Shown here: positions 1 to 12,494 of the stretch, in pieces
Position numbering within the stretch: position 1 is the first letter of the stretch
Layout of the letters: the number at the start of each line of letters is the position of its first letter
Position numbers and translations under genes: made by a program
The notes under the pieces: generated by a model
Databases searched by the model: none
Told to the model about the DNA's origin: nothing
The model's input: the letters and a program-made list of their open reading frames with translations, nothing else
Source: Fratercula arctica
Taxonomy: Eukaryota > Chordata > Aves > Charadriiformes > Alcidae
DNA length: 64,000 nt
Reading direction: 5' to 3'
Assembly (NCBI GenBank): GCA_947846985.1
Contig: CANTUZ010000026.1
Location: 55,844,730 to 55,908,729 of the forward strand

Positions 1-3000
1 CGCTGTGTCCCCTCTCCCTGCGAAGCACATGTCCTTCAAAACCCCAAGGGGGAATCTCTGGCACTTGTATTATCTGCTGCTATTCAGGCCCCCTGGGAAT
101 ACCAAGCAGAAGTCCTGGTGTGCCAGCAGATTGGCATAAGAACAGCAAATAGTTTCTTTTCTTTTTGCAGCATTTGAATAACGCAGAAAGTGGAAAACTT
201 ATTATAGCCTAGCACATTGACAGTTGCTTTCTGACATTTCTGTACGAGTACGCGTATTTCTCAGGAGGCCTGGTTACTCTCCCCCTACACCAGCCTAGGC
301 TTTTCTGGGTGCTCCGTGTTTCCCATCTAGCCGCAGACTCCATCCAGGAACTGGTGATGTAACTAACTAACATCTCTTTCACAGATAGGGCAGCAATGTG
401 AAACCATCTCACAGACTCTGCAGAGAGACAATTTATGGAAAACAGCAGGCACATGGCAACGCGTTCCTATGCTGCAGACCCCTGTGCATACCCTGCCACA
501 TCAGTGGGTGATGTACTTGTATCCATGGTACTTGTATCCATGATTTCAGATGAGGACATTAAAAATGAGAGTAGGAGGGCCCACGGTCGGAGAACCTGAA
601 CGCATGGCACGTTTTGGGTAGCTGGCACACACAAGAGAGAGCTCAACATTTGCAGAAGTGTAGCACATACTGGATTGCACAGCTGAAATAGGCCAATGGA
701 ACTGGACTCCACGAAAATGAAAATATTCAAAACTGCCTTTTCTAGTACAATTTATTCTGAGTTTGATATCTCAATCAGCTCTGCTAATTTAGCATTGTAA
801 AGAAAGGGAAGCAAGGGAATAATCCCACTTCCTTGCTGTAGTTTTTTGTCAGACTTCTTTTCATTTGAAAGGACTCTTCTGAAACTTCTTTTACTGCATC
901 ATCCTGACAAGGTTTCAAACTCTGTGCTTTTTCTTTTGACAGACAGGGGTTATCCTCTGCAGTGAGTAATAGGCCAATTTAATCAAAAGGAGAAAATCCA
1001 ATGTTTATTAATGTATCAAATTCTTTAAAATTAAAAATCTTGCTGGTGCTCTCTGATTCTACAATCTGTTCAGCTGCCTTGCTTGGGCTCCATCTCTAGG
1101 TGATACTCACTGACTTTCTGCACCATGCAGTAATTGACAAAAAGGCAGAATGCATCAGGCTCTATTTGTATCCTCTTATTGTAGGAGTTAACACTAGAGA
1201 TATATGAAACTATTTGAGAAACAACAAAAGACATAGGCTGTCTCCATTTTCAGGTTTTTACTTTTCATGTGTGTTTTTAAATTGCTCTTGAAGATGTGTG
1301 GGCACAATCCTGGTGACCAGGGTAGGGGGCACAGCTGCCCCCCTGGCTCCAGGCTGGCCAGGTTGATAGGCAGCAGCTGGGCAACACTCCAGGCAGATGG
1401 ATGCTATTAGCCTGGAAAGGAGCAACAAAACACTAACCTCACAGATCAGAAGTGACAAAAAATAATAATTAAAAAAAAATAGGTAGTCAGGGTGGGTAGG
1501 TAGAGTTTGCTGTGTGGGCTTTTTAAACTTAAATTACGCTGCTGTTTTGTTTGAGGTTTTTTGCCTATTATTGTTTAGGGTAACATTAAGATTCAACAAC
1601 TTTGGATATATGTGCCATTTTAAGTAGCATGCAGGGAGGGTAGCAAAGAAGAGAAAATACATGTGAACAAAAATCAAACTAGCTCGGACTAACCTATTTG
1701 CTTTTATGAGACATTGGTCGACAGTCCTGTATTATGAGACTGATTGGAATCTGTGTATCTTAGACTATTGTTGCTTCCTGTACAGCCAATTTATTGCTTT
1801 ATCTCTACCTTTCTGTCCATAGTTACAGCTGCATGAGAGGTTGGAACTGCAGTAAGCAGCCAAATTCTCATGTCTATTTCTCTGAACAGGTCAACTACCA
1901 ATATGAAGCGACTTGCTACCTTGCTGAGTGTGGTATACCAGTAGCAAGGCAAGTTCAATTGAGCTTTTCCTAGGGAATGCTTTAAGCTCTACAGTTCCTT
2001 GCTTCTTCCCTATGCCCAGCCTCCCTGGCTTTCCAAATAAGATGACATTTTTAGGCTTCTTTAGTGATTGTGTGGTTAGATTAACCACCTTCTCAAGAAA
2101 TAAATAAAGGATAACCTATTTTAAAGCATGTGTAGGAAAAACACTACACTACTAAATCTCATCTTGTTGAAATATTAACTGCTTACTCTCTTTTTCTTCC
2201 TAGGAAGTAGCTAAACTTGAAAAATAAGGTGAGTCAGTTCTCAAATATTTGATTTCACATCTCTTTTTTTCTTCAAAGTAAGGTACTTCTACATATAAAA
2301 AACTCACGTTTATTTTCTCTGCTGTCATAATTTGTTCTGCAAAGCCATTTTATGAAACTGTTTCTTTAGCTGAAGAATAAGCTTGATCATGTATAACAAG
2401 AGGTTTATATAAGACCACTGAAATTAAATAGAGGTTATTATGAAGGACAGTGGCAGAGTCATACCTGAACTAGAAATTTAAAATGAAAAACATCTGGAAA
2501 ACCTTTTAAGTTCTTTTCAAATGCCTTAACACCTTCTGCATCAAGAGTGGCAAAATAAAACATTATCTGTTTTCTGAAACTCATTTGCAAGTGAGGGAAT
2601 ATCATAAGAAATGTTGTGTAACACTTTTCCATCAAACAATGATTTCCTCATGGAGTATTTTATTGCATTATGTACTGTGTAATTTCCATTAGTAGCTGGA
2701 AGCTAATATTTTCTTTTCTCCATCGTTTTTTTTGACAGCCTACTGTCTCTGAAGGCTACCAGTTGCAGTTGATGGTGACAAACTCTCAAAATCTGATGGT
2801 TATGTTTGTTTTTCAGTAGTGACTTTACACAAACACACACACATATATAATATTGTAATCAGAGTATGCAGAAAACAGATGAACAGATAATGTACTACTC
2901 CTCTTTCAGCTATGTAGTAACAGATCTTCTGAGATGGGTCAAATCCTTCACTTTTTAAGCAGTATATTCCATGTAAAGTGTGAGGGAAATCTCTTTTTGT

Positions 3001-6000
3001 GGAGGAATGTCTGCATAGATATGAGAGACACTTAAATGTAAATGCGACTTTTCTTACCAGAGAGCTGCTTTCCACTCAGTTTCTGCTATGAAATGTTTAT
3101 TCAGCTTTTCCTTTAACTCTTTGAGGGGGCCATTTTTCTCACAAGGTCTCAAATCTGCCTTCTGTGTTCTCTGCAGTCCAAACCACATCAGAAGTACAGC
3201 ACAGTTAATCTCTGCAAAGGCTGGAAGCTTTTTCTACCTATAGACCACTAAGCCTGGACAAAAAACTCTGGGGAACTCTGGTAGGCTTCCAAAAAGAACC
3301 CTTTTCTTTTTTCTTCTTCCTGTCCTCCCTAAAGACTTTAAGGCCTGTGACAAAGAGCCACATGTTTCTAAGTGGTACCTTACAAGGACTCCTCACTCAC
3401 TCTGCGATCAAGCAAACATTTCCTATTTATACAGCTATTAATGAATTTCTTTCAATTACTTCCTTGCAAGTGCAAAACCAGAATCACGGTGCAATGTCAG
3501 GTTTTAATAAGCGAAGTTTTTAAAGACTAATACAGCTATGAATTTGTCAGGCATGCAATTCAGTGTAATCGCATGATTAGGCACAATAGGAGTTTTCTTG
3601 TTGTCAGCGTTAGCTTTTTAGACATCTGTCAGTCTGGATTAAAACTCTTGCTTTCTTCTTAATTGGAAATGGTAGTGCCTAAGTACTTGTTTTCTAAGGT
3701 CCTTTGAATCAGTAATATGAATCTTCTTTACTCTGATACAGAAGAGTGAAATGAAAGGTGATCACTTTAGTTGTGGACCTTATAAACAACCAGCCATCTT
3801 TCTCTAAAAATAACTATTTAAAAAAAATACATCATATATTTGTTACTGTTGAAGGAGCCATAGGATGTGGGGGTTTCCTAGCTTCCCTACTTCCCTACAC
3901 AAATAATTCTCCCAAGCCTTGTAGGTTTTGCTTTCTATGAAAGTCTTAAATAATATATTAAAGGACTGCTAGGGCTCTATAAAAACAAAAAGCACGAGGT
4001 ATTTTAGATGGAAGCAATATGAACTGATGTCACTAGCTTTTGTTCATGCTCCCAAACCATATTTACTTTGGGGTGTTTCAAATCTTGCATATGCCTCTGT
4101 ACGTTTGCGTTTGCCATTACCATAAAATAAAACCCATCATCACAACACCATGGAAGAATGCCTTAGATGACAAAAAAGGAAAGAATTGCACCAAAATGAT
4201 GTAGCTTTTGCATAAAAGAACCTTTCATATCTCAAAAGTGTCAGTGCTAAAAAGTGACACAAAAACCTGACATTTAAAATGGAGAGTGTGTGGGGTGTGA
4301 GTAATTTGAGTGGAACGTGAAAGGACTGTTCCTAAAAATTGATTTTCTTGATGTTGATGTCAATGAAAATCAATGTATCCCTACTGAAGTAAATATCAAT
4401 ATAATCTCCAAACGAAATCAGAATTCAGTTTCTTCACTACATGCAGAAGCAAGAAAGGGTTTTTTGTTTATTTTGTTTTCCCTTTTTGGCTATGGTTTCC
4501 CAAACAAACAGAGCTGTTCTTCTGTCCCCTTCCAACAAAATGAGAACTGTAGCTAAGTGGTGGACTGCATTGTCTGGAGTTTTATAGGGTTGGTTTTTTT
4601 GATCATTGAACACAATTAAAAGAAAAACCAGAATTTCCCCAGTCATACATACTGAATTCTCCCCAGAAGTTTGACAAAAATTATAAGTAAAATCTACAAC
4701 TATTGTGTGTCTAAGGAAAACATTTCTATTCACGAGAAGGACAAAAAGCCATATATGGTAACAGTGCTATAATAGAATACCCTGTGCTTAAAATGGGCAT
4801 TTCTAGTAGTAGCAAAACATTACCAGCCCACATATTGTTTTCCTTATCTTCTTACCATATATGCAATTTTGGAAATTGTGTGATAATAAATATTACCTTG
4901 GGTTTTTAGGAAAGGAATGCTTCTTTCTCACTTGCAAGAAGTCTTAGAACAGGTAGAGTAGAAAGCTGTAGGTGGTGTAAGGTGTGAATGGAATTATTGG
5001 ACCCAAAAGTTGAAGGGAAAACAGTCAAAGTACACGATGTCTTGTCTCATAGAAGACATTGCCACAGTTTATCCGAGTTTCTTTGTATATTTATCCAGAT
5101 CATGTTACCAGCATCACACTATTATAGCGTAGGTAAGGCAAGTTATCCTTAGAGTAAGCAAGCAAGATTTTGTTTCTTTAGAGGATCTATTTGTCTGACA
5201 GGGTGGGCTTATCTCTGGTTCAATTACAGAATCAAAAATTCAAATCAAAGAATTAGAGACACGAAGGGAATTATAAGATATCAGAGTGTCTCAGCCAGAA
5301 AACATACAAATGCTGAATACAATGGTGTTTTTGTTTACCACTAACTCTTCATTAGCTAAGTATCCGAGTAAGTAGTATCTAGTGTATTCTTCTTAACTGC
5401 TGAGCAGCACTTGCTTGAGTTCATCACTGTTTTGAACTAACATAATGGTGCTTCAAACTACTAAAAATGTCAGGCATTTAATTGTACTTTTTCACAGCTG
5501 TATATATGTGGAGTATCTCCAGTGAAGCTTTTACAATTATTACTCCAGTTTATATTTGAAAGAGAGCTTGGCTTTGCCTTAAAAGCAACACTGAAAAGGC
5601 AATAGAGAAGATGACTGTTTTGCACCATTGCCCTATTGCCATTGGCATGTCAAATGCCCAAGGCAGAACAGGCAGTATAGAAGTGTTACCTAATTGTAGG
5701 GATTATCTATGGAGCAACAACTCTGTCACCTTTGTTTAAAAAACACGATATGCATCTGTTGACATAGGCAAGCTCTTCATTTAGCAGCAAGAACTAGTGA
5801 AGGGTATTTTGTAAATTAACCCTAATTTCTACACAGCTGCATAAAACATCAATGAAACAAATGAAAGATCACATTTACTAAAACTGATGGCACCATTTTA
5901 GGAGTAGGGAAAGAAATTACTGTTAGCTATTTTTGTTTTTATGGGGTGGATAGAATGTAGTAGAGATTGACTAGTATGTAATAAAAATCCTATGAAAAAT

Positions 6001-9000
6001 TAAGATTTTTTTTCCCTTATCTGCAGCTGAATTTTCTCTACAGTCAACTCAGAACAAAGCTATGTATGCACATGATGTGGTAGCCACATCGTTGTGCTTG
6101 AACAACCTGTACATTTCCGAGTTTGATTTGGAAATAAAATGCTCCACCCCATATTACGGTGTTTCCAGAGATTGCTACTTATATATGAATTATAGTCTTG
6201 TTTTCTAACCTAGGATATGGAAGAAGTGCTGTGTTCACTGGCTACTCTCTGAGTACAATGCAACCCCTGGAACGAGAACAAGAAGGTGGAATAAAAGGTT
6301 AGCAACATAATTATTTCTTTAAATTTCATTATGATCGTAAACAATTACATTATAATACTCTTCTTGCATTAGGAAAAAAGGGATCAGATACATCTCTGAG
6401 TATGTAAAAGGCTTCAATAAGAAAGAGAGAAAATTATTCTTCTGGAAAAGCTAAAAAGAAAAAGAAATTGGCTTAAATTTGAAAAATCTAGATTAGGCAC
6501 AAGGAATAATTTTCTACTGGTAAAAAAAAATAAAGAGCCACTGTAATGTACTGCTTGAACCTCTGAACATAGGAGAGAAGAGTTTTCTGTGAAGGTTTTT
6601 CAAAAATACCTATTATTAAAAAAAAAAAAAACAAACAACTGCCCAGGTTGTTCCTGTTGTTATTCCTTACTCATTAAATTATAATTTAATTTTTGCTTGC
6701 GGAACACCTCACCTTGCAACCCTTTTTATGTTCGGTAGTTTGTATATGAAGAGTATTTATTGCAGCAAGAGTTTGGGAAGAAATACCAGAATACAGAATT
6801 CTTCAAAACAATTATTCTTTTCTAATCATGAATTATAAAAAGAACATTAAGCAGAATTTGGGGCAGGACAGCACTCCTTTTAGGTTTCACATTCCATTTC
6901 TTATCCTTATCACAGTAACTAATTGTGTGGCACTAACATTCCTTAGATACTTGTAAATGACTGAGTTGGGTCTAAAATAATCTCTTCCTGCCCCGTGAAT
7001 ATCCTAGTCACTCTGTACTACGCGAATTCAGTCTTCTCAAGCATAGCAAAGAATTGAACTAGGTCTCCTGTTGTGGTATTTCAGAGTAGAGTGTTTCTAC
7101 AGGAAGTAGTTTGGCAAGAGGGGCCACGTGAAATGCAATAGCTGTGAGCAGATTGACAGACACAAGTGTTTGTATATCACTGAGGCATTCATCTTCTTTG
7201 TGAACTTTACCTTTGTGGCTTCGTTTTATTGCAATACATAAAACTCGGTGGAGACACTAATACAAAATCTGATGTGCTGGGTCAGCATTGATTGTCCTTA
7301 TACAGACAGATAGCCTCACATCTACTATAACATATCCATTGGTTACGTCAGCATAGAAGAAAACGATGGAAAATACCATTTGATGTAAATGCCACTTTCA
7401 ATGAAGTCATGTTTCCCGCTGAACTTAATAATAGCTCTGATTTAGTTTGACTTACCTGTTCTATATCATTTTCCTGCAAAAGCAAGTGGTAAATTCTATA
7501 AGCAGGAAAGAAGGGGAGAATTATGTTTGTGAGAACATACAGAATTAAGCAATTTTAGAATCAGAATGGACACCCTAAGGGTATAGTGTTCACAGTTTGC
7601 ATGCTCTGAAAACTATTGTTGAAATTCCAAGCTATTTAAAAGTATTCAAGCCAGAAAATGATGACTTGTACACAAGACTTAGAACTACAATAGAACCCAA
7701 AGTTTCCCACATTATTTTGCTTTTCTGATGGTCTCTAGAGAACCGGTAGAGCAATGCAACGGTTGCAAACCTAACTACTAATTGTAGACTCGACTCCTCT
7801 TTTCCATAGTGTTAGCTGCCTACAATATGCCACTGCTATGTATGGTCTACACCATGTCTTGGTCAATTATTCCACTGTGGGCTACATACCAATTTCTCAA
7901 GGTTGTTTATATGCTATTAAGTGATAAACAAGGGTATTTCATTGAATTTATGGACTATGAAATCATATTCTGTGCACATCTTATTGAGAACCTCTAACCT
8001 GAGAACCCCAAACCTTGAAAATATGATACGAAAATCCTATCACAAAACCATGATATAGTTCATTACAAATTTTACATGTTACGCTGAACCCTTTGTCCCA
8101 CAATAAAGTGTTCTAGTCTTGAAAGGGAACTTCAAGAAGTGGAAAAAAAGCCAGAAGATGGATCTTCACACACTTCCAAGAAAAAGTCTGCAAGCTGCTC
8201 TTCAATTTCCAGAGGTCCTCAGTCTTTCCTTTTTTTGACAATGACACTTTAAGCAGCTCTGAATTTCATTAATGTAAATGTAGGAACAGTGATTTTTTTA
8301 AAATGTCCTTCCTTAAACTGAATTTATATTCTTTTAACATTAAATTTGTTCTGGAATATAAAGTGGGGCTTACACTTAAAAAAATAATGTATTTTTCATT
8401 ATGTAGAAGTAGCCTGTGATTTTGAAACCTTTGCTTTAGTCTGCAAAATAATGAAAAGTTTAATTTTTAGGATGCATTACTGGAGAGTGCTAAGTAGAGG
8501 TTCTTAGTAGCTGTTATATTAATGATAGTTCACATTTTCTGCTAGGAGGCAAGTATGAGTCATATTGGCATTTTTAATTCAAGCAAATAATGATAAACTC
8601 CAACCAGGGCTTCCAGGAACAAATTAGGGTAACATCTATCATTTTAATCTAAAGTACCACTACTAAAACCAAATCTTTAAGTAGCATAGTTTTAATATTG
8701 CAGATAGAATTTTTTGTGCTCTATTTCTCACAGGCTAATATACAGTCCTACCTTCAAGGAAATTGATTCTAAATAAATGTTAAGAATTAGGGACAATATC
8801 CACCAAGTACCCTCACTGTAACAGTGAAGTAGATGAGGCAGGGTAGCTTCAGTGGATGGATGGAAATCATTTCAGTTAGAGGATATTTCTCACCACATCA
8901 CCAAACATATTCTTCATATTAACCAGCAAGAACTTTTAAGGTCAATCTACTGACCTGTACTATATGCTAAGTAGGAAGCAAGTGTATTAGATTTTATGCA

Positions 9001-12000
9001 TGTTTAACACTGAAATAGAAGCGATAGTATGTGTATAGAATAATGCTAACATACTCATGTATTTGGCAAAATTCATGACAATTGTGTGTTTCTGTGAGTG
9101 ATAAATGTTTGGTGGGAGGAGGTCACATGTGCCATGTCCATCACCCCCACCAGCCTCTGCAAAGCCCTGCTTTCCCTTAGAGAATGGGAAGAACCAGTTT
9201 AGGTTGCATAAGGCAATGAACCATGAGATTACGACATTCACAGGTGCTTTTATCTGATGGTGTATTCAAGAGTAAACACAAATAGATTAGGTTTGTCCAC
9301 TTTTCACGTGAGCAATTTATTTACTACCGGTGTGCTCTATGTAGGTGAGGTTGTGCACCACTAATACTGACAACCTGTAAGATTTATATTTCTGTTGACT
9401 AAGATGAGGTGACTTCTAGGAAAGATGCAGCAAAATAACACTCTTACTGCCATGAGTCATCACTCCCAAAATTTTCTTCTTTATTTTAATTGGAATCTTT
9501 TACTATTTTGACTGCTGTAATCAGACAAGTGTGAAATACTGCACGTTCTCTTAAGAAATCATCAGTTCAGGATCTTCTGGAAGTAATACTGTCAAATGAA
9601 CTATGACCTAATTATTCTGGCAGACTTCTGGCACCTTTTGCCTGCCTTTCCAAAAGTAAACATAAGTAGGGTTTGAGAGGATTTTATCAGGATTGTAACA
9701 GCATCTTCAAAGCTCCATGCAACGAGCTTTCTCACATAGTAACAAGCTTTGGAGATGCTTAGTTGGTTTCTATGGGTTATACTAACAGGCATGGTGTTTC
9801 TATGCCATTATGAAGACCATATATTATTCTCACCTATTCTCACAAGACCTGGCAGAAGTACTGACAGGAAGATTTTTCCCAGTGGAAATCTTTCTGTTCA
9901 TAACAGTAGTTGGATTTCTCAATAGGTATGTTCTAGGTCAAGTAAAACAGGAGATGAACTTGAACTTTGTGGATAAACCTCTACACATATTGGAAGCTAT
10001 AAATTAATTTTACATGTGTCTATAACAGCAAAACACCTGCACATTGCAAACAGAAAATTTCAGCAAAGCCAGCACTAGAAATCAGTGTAAATTGAGAGTG
10101 ACTGACAACTATGGGCTACAAAATCATATTCTGATAGCTTTCACAAAAGATTTCATGCTTACAACCAGATTGAGTAGCTAGTTTGAAATGTTAACACACA
10201 ATGTAAAAAAAACACACAATGTTTTAAGTGTACCAGTTACGGTGAAGGTGATGCCCACATCACCTGCTTTCTAACATTCTAATCACTCAATATAAACATG
10301 AATGTCCTCACATCTGAAGCTCCATAGATGATAAGCTAGAATTTCCTACATTATTAGATAGACATTTTAGATCCCATAGGGACACATGATATGTTTTGAT
10401 ATATGTAAATTGAGTTACTGGTTTCAGTTAGTGTTCTAAGTACGCTATGGACAGTAAACACAGGTTCAGACCCTTCTCCCTGCCCTCAATTCTCCCCTCC
10501 CTCCCCCTGCCCAGTTCATAACCCTTTATTGATTTTCAGAAAATTATAAATAAGACATATTCCAAGAATTTACAAAGTAAAATAATATTAAAAGTCTTAA
10601 TCCAGCTTCACAAAATTTCCTGACATTTATTTTAGTGCCATTCATGTTTCTCTGCTTTAATCTATTATATGACAGTCATGACAGTCCTAAGTCCACAGAC
10701 CTTACATATTCAACAATAAATTATGTGCAAAAGTAATAAATAGATATGTATCCAAATTCAGCCAGTGCTAGTGTCACTACAGCCCACCTGTTTTATTATG
10801 CTCATTCATTTATTTTTTTTCTTTATGATGGTCATAAAAAAGATAACGTTTCTTCAGATTTCTGTAGTAAGGCAAAGCTTCCATGAAGCAAGTAAGACTC
10901 AGCCTGGAGTTTATTGGAGAATTAGAGCCTAGGCTTGCATGCTTTTGTTGCTTTCATGTTTTGAAAAATGATTCCAACATTTTTTTTTCTAGGAAGAAGG
11001 CAAACTCCAACGAATTATCTTCTTATATTTTTTAACAAACAATACTGAATATTCTCAGGGTTATTAGTTTATTTATATGTAGCAACTTTAAATTTCAGGT
11101 TTACTTAGTTTATTAATTCCAGGTTTATTTATTCAACCCTCAAATATTTTATCAAAAGGTATATTGATTTCCAGAACTATTAGTGATGGTATTTACTGCT
11201 TGTGAAATACTAGAAGGAACAGGTAGTGCTATGTGGTGCAGTTTAGTATGTTTGCCATAGTATGTCTCAACTAAGCAATTTAATTTTGTATTAGATTTCT
11301 CTGGGATTATTTTTATCACAATGCTTTAAATTTTTTAATCATACAGTATTGTATTGTACTTTTCCAGTTTTATATTTACTTCAGGAGAACATGGGGAAGT
11401 AAACTGACACACACAGGACTTTATGCAGGAGTAAATCACGGCTTTTGACCTAAGTCTGAGCTGAGCTTTGTATAAACGTAAAGCACCTTTTTGGTCTTTT
11501 TGAACATGTGCATTTAAAATATTTATTGATATATACACACACATCTCCTCCGTAGATTTTTAATATATTTATTAGACCCACATATTTGATGAAAATGTTC
11601 AGATTTCTGTAGCTAGACTGAGTTCAATCAAGCAATTCCCTTAACAAAACCAGTTAAATGTAGGGAAGTCCTCTTGTTCCTCGAAATAGCGTAATGCAGA
11701 TCTTTTAAAAGTGCTTTTGGGGGTGAGGAAGAGACATCTTAAAAGAATAAATAGTAGTCCTACAGTAAAATCTTTTCAAATGCAAATAGGTAGCTCCACC
11801 AATCCTTATCACTGAGCTGTTTTGAGTAATTTGAATGCCAGAATTAACTTGCTCACAAAGATAGGCTAAGTGCCATGAAATATTTATTTATTTACTTCTG
11901 CCAAATGACTGTTTTCAGCAAAACCAAGACATTATTCTAACATTTTATACTGAAGTGGAAGATTCAATTTCTGCTAGTTGTACCAAATAGTTGTGGGTTT

Positions 12001-12109
12001 TGGGTAAGGCCAAGTCTTAAATTCTTTGGCTGGTTGTGTACTGTCTCTGGCCCTTCTTCACATAGGTTCAATACAGACAAAACTTCCACTGACCTTGACC
12101 AGCTGTTCA
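1..12109. other. AT-rich intergenic DNA, no supported gene
   Basis: No reading frame here looks like a conserved protein. The open frames are short, AT-driven and many lack an ATG. Small items inside are a 15-bp tandem duplication at 513-542, a short CA/TA microsatellite near 2828-2850, and exon-like cassettes with good splice signals at 2204-2228 and 6214-6297 (see findings). Around 5220-5280 there is a faint resemblance to an old CR1/LINE 3' end, too weak to call. The setting, upstream of FBN2, fits a long intergenic region. Confidence 0.6.
513..542. repeat. Perfect 15-bp tandem duplication (two copies)
   Basis: The unit GTACTTGTATCCATG occurs twice back to back (513-527 and 528-542) with no mismatch. 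Two copies only, so this is a small slippage duplication rather than a minisatellite array. Confidence 0.9.
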
Positions 12110-12494
12110 GCTACTGGTCTCTTGAGTCTGGAAAAAAGACGACTGAGGGGGGTTCTTATCAAAGTTTTTAAATACTTAAAGGATGGGTGTCAGGAGGATG
12201 GGGCCAGGCTCTTCTCAGTGGTGCCCAGTGACAGGACAAAGGGTAATGGGCACAAACTTGAGCATAGGAAGTTCCACCTAAACATGAGAAGGAACTTCAT
12301 TGCTTTGAGGGTGGCAGAGCACTGGCACAGGCTGCCCAGAGAGGTGGTGGAGTCTCCGTCTCTGGAGACATTCAAAACTCACCTGGACGCGTTCCTGTGC
12401 AACCTGCAGTAGGTGACCCTGCTCTGGCAGGGGGGTTGGACTAGATGATCTCCAGAGGTCCCTTCCAACCCCTACCATTCTGTGATTCTGTGAT
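12110..12494 (+). mobile_element. 5'-truncated CR1 LINE, 3' end of ORF2 plus 3' tail
   Basis: The plus strand encodes the C-terminal end of CR1 ORF2 nearly unbroken: an [12 protein letters not shown] start, then [21 protein letters not shown], and the closing [14 protein letters not shown] to a stop near 12412. The 3' UTR follows, with the GGTTGGACTAGATGATCTCC block typical of CR1, and the element ends in tandem ATTCTGTG-type units near 12480-12494. Only about 0.4 kb remains, so it is strongly 5'-truncated like most avian CR1 copies. The low number of breaks in the frame suggests moderate age. The 5' limit is approximate. Confidence 0.93.

Noticed and set aside
5220..5285. Possible old CR1 3' end
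   Set aside because: Only loose similarity (AGAATCAAA, AATTAGAGAC, AGGGAATTATAAGAT) with no tail repeat or ORF2 part; not enough to call.
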